DNA of 64,000 bases from JBALVT01 sp047612385. GTDB taxonomy: Bacteria; Pseudomonadota; Gammaproteobacteria; Pseudomonadales; Halieaceae. Below are positions 61,943-64,000 of this stretch, piece after piece (the stretch's first letter is position 1; every line of letters starts with the position of its first letter). The notes under the pieces are model-generated. The model was given only the letters and a program-made list of their open reading frames with translations, ran no database searches and was not told where the DNA came from. A program made the translations under genes and the position numbers. Where the stretch lies: positions 1 through 64,000 of the forward strand of contig JBLGAR010000003.1 of the NCBI GenBank assembly GCA_047612385.1. Reading direction: 5' to 3'.

Positions 61943-63523
61943 ATGAGTGCAAGCTCTGACCTCGATTTGACCTTACCTTCAGTGGTTGCCAATCTGGTGG
62001 GCAGTTATCAGGGCACCGCTTTGATGCTAACTATTGCCTTCCATCCGGATACTAATCGTATTGGTGAAAGCGTTTTATTATCTGGGGGTCAAGGCGTTAC
62101 CCAGTTGCACCTGGGTCGCGCCGCGCCTCTTTTTTCAAGACTGCAAGATGTCGAAGAGCACAGTTCAGCTCGTGCTCTGGATGACAGGCATATAAGCCGG
62201 AAAGCACTGCAATTGGATTATTCAAACGGTAGCTGGGTTCTGGGCAGAGATGCTGATGCCTGCCGATGTCAGGTCGGGGGGGTTGAACTGGAAAGCAGCT
62301 TGTCGCTTTCGGGCGAAAGCTTGAACGCCGGAGTTCCACTGTTTCTCGCGAATCGAATACTGCTGGTACTCAGACAAGTGGTGAGCGAGGACTGTTCGAG
62401 ACCTAGGGCGGACGTCTCCTGCGCGCTAGTCGGGAGCGGCCCCTATATCGCGGCACTTAAAAAACAGATAGCGGCAGCTGCTGCTAGTGACGCCGACGTC
62501 CTCATAAGAGGGGAGACCGGGACGGGTAAAGAATTGGTCGCTAAGGCGATCCATGAGAACAGTATCCGTGCCGCAGTTGATATGGTGACAGTGAATATGT
62601 CTGCCATCCCCGTTGCGCTGGCTCCTTCCGCTTTGTTTGGTAGTACCAAGGGCGCCTTTACTGGAGCTACTGCCAGTAGCACTGGGTATTTCGAACAGGC
62701 CCAGACCGGTATTTTGTTTTTGGATGAGATTGGTGACACACCCCTGGAGATTCAGGCGCAACTATTGCGCGCACTGCAGCAGCGGGAGATTCAGCCAGTC
62801 GGCGGTGCTATCAAAAGTATCGATTGTCGTGTCATCGCCGCCACCGATGCGCCGATAGATCAAGGCAGTAATTTTAAAACAGCCCTGCGTCACAGGCTGG
62901 CGGAATGTGAAATTATCCTTCGCCCTCTCAGAGAGCATCCGGAGGATATTGGTGAGCTCCTGTGGTTTTTTATCCGCAATTATCTTCAGGAGGAGGGCGT
63001 AACAATTTCTCTGCCCGAGCCAGATAGTGATGGTCGCGAAGTGGCGGCCTGGGCAGAGTTGTTCCATGTCTTTGTGCGCTTCAATTGGCCGGGTAATGTT
63101 CGCCAACTTGCCAACTGCGCGCGGCAAATATCCCTGGCCAGCAGATCCGCGCTGGCTTTTCCTGCCCACCTACGCGATGAACTGAGGTCAGATCCGCAGA
63201 GCTTGGATGTAAAGCGAGAGGCTATGGTGACGCTTGCGACCAAAAGCGAAGACATAAGTGAGCAGCAACTTGAGGATGCCATGGCAGCGGCGCACTACGA
63301 ACCAAAACCAGCGGCGGCTCTTCTTGGAATGTCTCGTACAACGATTTATCGGCGTATCGACGAGTCCGATCACTTGCGTATAGCGGGAGATATTCCAGAG
63401 GGCGAATTACAGCGCGCGCTCGATGCTTTTGACGGCAATGTAAGCAAGGCTGCTTTGTATTTGCGTGTCTCCCGCGTGGGCCTGAGGTTTCGCGTTCGAT
63501 CAATTAAGCAAGCAAAGCAGTAA
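61943..63523 (+). CDS. Sigma54-dependent activator with FHA-like sensor and two Fis-type HTH segments
   Basis: 526 residues. An FHA-like domain (about 35-150) shows LHLGRAAP and DDRHISRKALQLDY, the pattern that binds phospho-threonine. The AAA+ domain (about 162-400) has Walker A GETGTGKE (190-197), the sigma54 contact GAFTGA (237-242), Walker B LFLDEIGD (258-265) and WPGNVRQL (382-389). The C-terminus has two successive Fis-like HTH units: about 437-470 (AAALLGMSRTTIYRRI) and about 482-520 (KAALYLRVSRVGLRFRV). There is no receiver domain. A protein kinase gene begins 6 bp downstream, suggesting that the kinase phosphorylates the activator or its partner. Target promoters are unknown; pilA in this window has a sigma54 promoter but is normally a PilR target. 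Confidence 0.9.
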   Translation: MSASSDLDLTLPSVVANLVGSYQGTALMLTIAFHPDTNRIGESVLLSGGQGVTQLHLGRAAPLFSRLQDVEEHSSARALDDRHISRKALQLDYSNGSWVLGRDADACRCQVGGVELESSLSLSGESLNAGVPLFLANRILLVLRQVVSEDCSRPRADVSCALVGSGPYIAALKKQIAAAAASDADVLIRGETGTGKELVAKAIHENSIRAAVDMVTVNMSAIPVALAPSALFGSTKGAFTGATASSTGYFEQAQTGILFLDEIGDTPLEIQAQLLRALQQREIQPVGGAIKSIDCRVIAATDAPIDQGSNFKTALRHRLAECEIILRPLREHPEDIGELLWFFIRNYLQEEGVTISLPEPDSDGREVAAWAELFHVFVRFNWPGNVRQLANCARQISLASRSALAFPAHLRDELRSDPQSLDVKREAMVTLATKSEDISEQQLEDAMAAAHYEPKPAAALLGMSRTTIYRRIDESDHLRIAGDIPEGELQRALDAFDGNVSKAALYLRVSRVGLRFRVRSIKQAKQ

Positions 63524-63529
63524 GCCTCG

Positions 63530-64000
63530 ATGTCCATGACTGCACGAATTGGTCCTTATCGTGTATTGAGGCTAATCAACAAGGGCGGTCAGGGCGGTGT
63601 TTACCTGGGTTATGATAGCCGCCTTCAGCGTCGTGTAGCCATTAAGCTGTATCGACTGCCAGAGGAGCGCGCGCGGCATAAAAAGCTGCTAAAAGAAGCG
63701 CAGGTGGTTGCAAGTATTCAAAGCTCCAGGGTCGTGCAGTGCTACGACGTTATTGTCGGGGACGAAAACCTAGCTCTGATTATGGAGTATGTTTCAGGCT
63801 GCGACCTGCAGCACGTTTTAAATGAGACCACGCTATCAATAGCCAGCGTCTTAAGCATTGCCACCGATCTAGCAGCGGCTTTAGCAGCAGCGCGTGCTCA
63901 GGGTATTGTTCACAAGGACTTAAAGCCGGGTAACATCCTGGTTACGACCTCCGGTCGTGTAAAGTTGACTGACTTTGGAATCGCCAGTAGCGTGAGCTCA
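63530..64000 (+). CDS. Ser/Thr protein kinase (5' part, cut by window edge)
   Basis: The ATG at 63530 opens a frame of 157 codons that runs off the window. It encodes a eukaryotic-type kinase: glycine-rich loop KGGQGGVYLG (18-27), catalytic Lys39 in VAIKLY, Glu56 in the C helix (LKEAQVV), hinge IMEYVSGCDL, catalytic loop HKDLKPGN (128-135) and DFG (148-150). The catalytic Asp130 is present; the residue before it is Lys, where RD kinases have Arg. It lies 6 bp after the FHA-sigma54 activator, so the two are probably one operon. The C-terminal part is not visible. Confidence 0.95.
   Translation, partial: MSMTARIGPYRVLRLINKGGQGGVYLGYDSRLQRRVAIKLYRLPEERARHKKLLKEAQVVASIQSSRVVQCYDVIVGDENLALIMEYVSGCDLQHVLNETTLSIASVLSIATDLAAALAAARAQGIVHKDLKPGNILVTTSGRVKLTDFGIASSVSS

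Overview
The window is a densely packed chromosomal segment of a gammaproteobacterium with moderate G+C content. Gene content and order resemble two blocks known from Pseudomonas aeruginosa: kdsD-mlaC-ibaG-murA-hisGD-algW ... rplM-rpsI-petABC-sspAB-dolP-diaA-yraN-lpoA-rsmI-mraZ-dcw-lpxC-secA-argJ, and coaE-pilDCB-pilA ... nadC-ampDE. Here the two blocks are joined end to end. A marine gammaproteobacterium of the Cellvibrionales/Halieaceae type is my best guess. It is an inference from synteny and gene style, not a demonstrated assignment.

Layout. 1-1575 (minus): kdsD (cut by the window edge) and the cation exchanger yrbG. 1763-6072 (plus): mlaC, ibaG, murA, hisG and hisD. 6073-9924: a DegS/AlgW-type protease (minus), a NIF3 protein (plus), zapG (minus) and zapE (plus). 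10084-14941 (plus): ribosomal L13/S9, a cytochrome bc1 operon with cytochromes b and c1 fused in one reading frame, and sspA-sspB. 14961-18408 (minus): the dolP, diaA, yraN and lpoA envelope/replication genes. 18490-19735 (plus): rsmI and the RNase P RNA. 20099-38831 (plus): the complete division and cell wall (dcw) cluster mraZ-rsmH-ftsL-ftsI-murE-murF-mraY-murD-ftsW-murG-murC-ddl-ftsQ-ftsA-ftsZ, then lpxC and an M23 peptidase. It is preceded by a clear sigma70 promoter and 10-bp-spaced MraZ boxes. 38914-43286 (plus): secA, argJ, mutT.

43291-47796 (minus) holds coaE, pilD, pilC and pilB. They diverge from pilA (48278-48748), which has a textbook sigma54 promoter and upstream TGTC-type elements. 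Immediately after pilA and its terminator come two paralogous 630-residue membrane proteins of GT-C appearance and a polyprenyl-phosphate-type GT2 glycosyltransferase. This is the best candidate here for an undescribed system: a pilin (or surface) glycosylation cassette in the position where Pseudomonas carries its variable pilin accessory genes.

53605-59436 is a metabolic and regulatory stretch: lrp, ald, glcB, a LysR regulator and rraA. 59431-61838 contains nadC (minus) and ampD-ampE (plus). The window ends with a sigma54 activator that has an FHA-like sensor domain and two Fis-type helix-turn-helix segments, followed by a Ser/Thr protein kinase cut by the window edge. The pair suggests phospho-threonine-controlled sigma54 transcription.

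No tRNA, insertion sequence, CRISPR array or prophage was seen. Most genes sit in tight operons with 1-11 nt overlaps, and several start with GTG or TTG.
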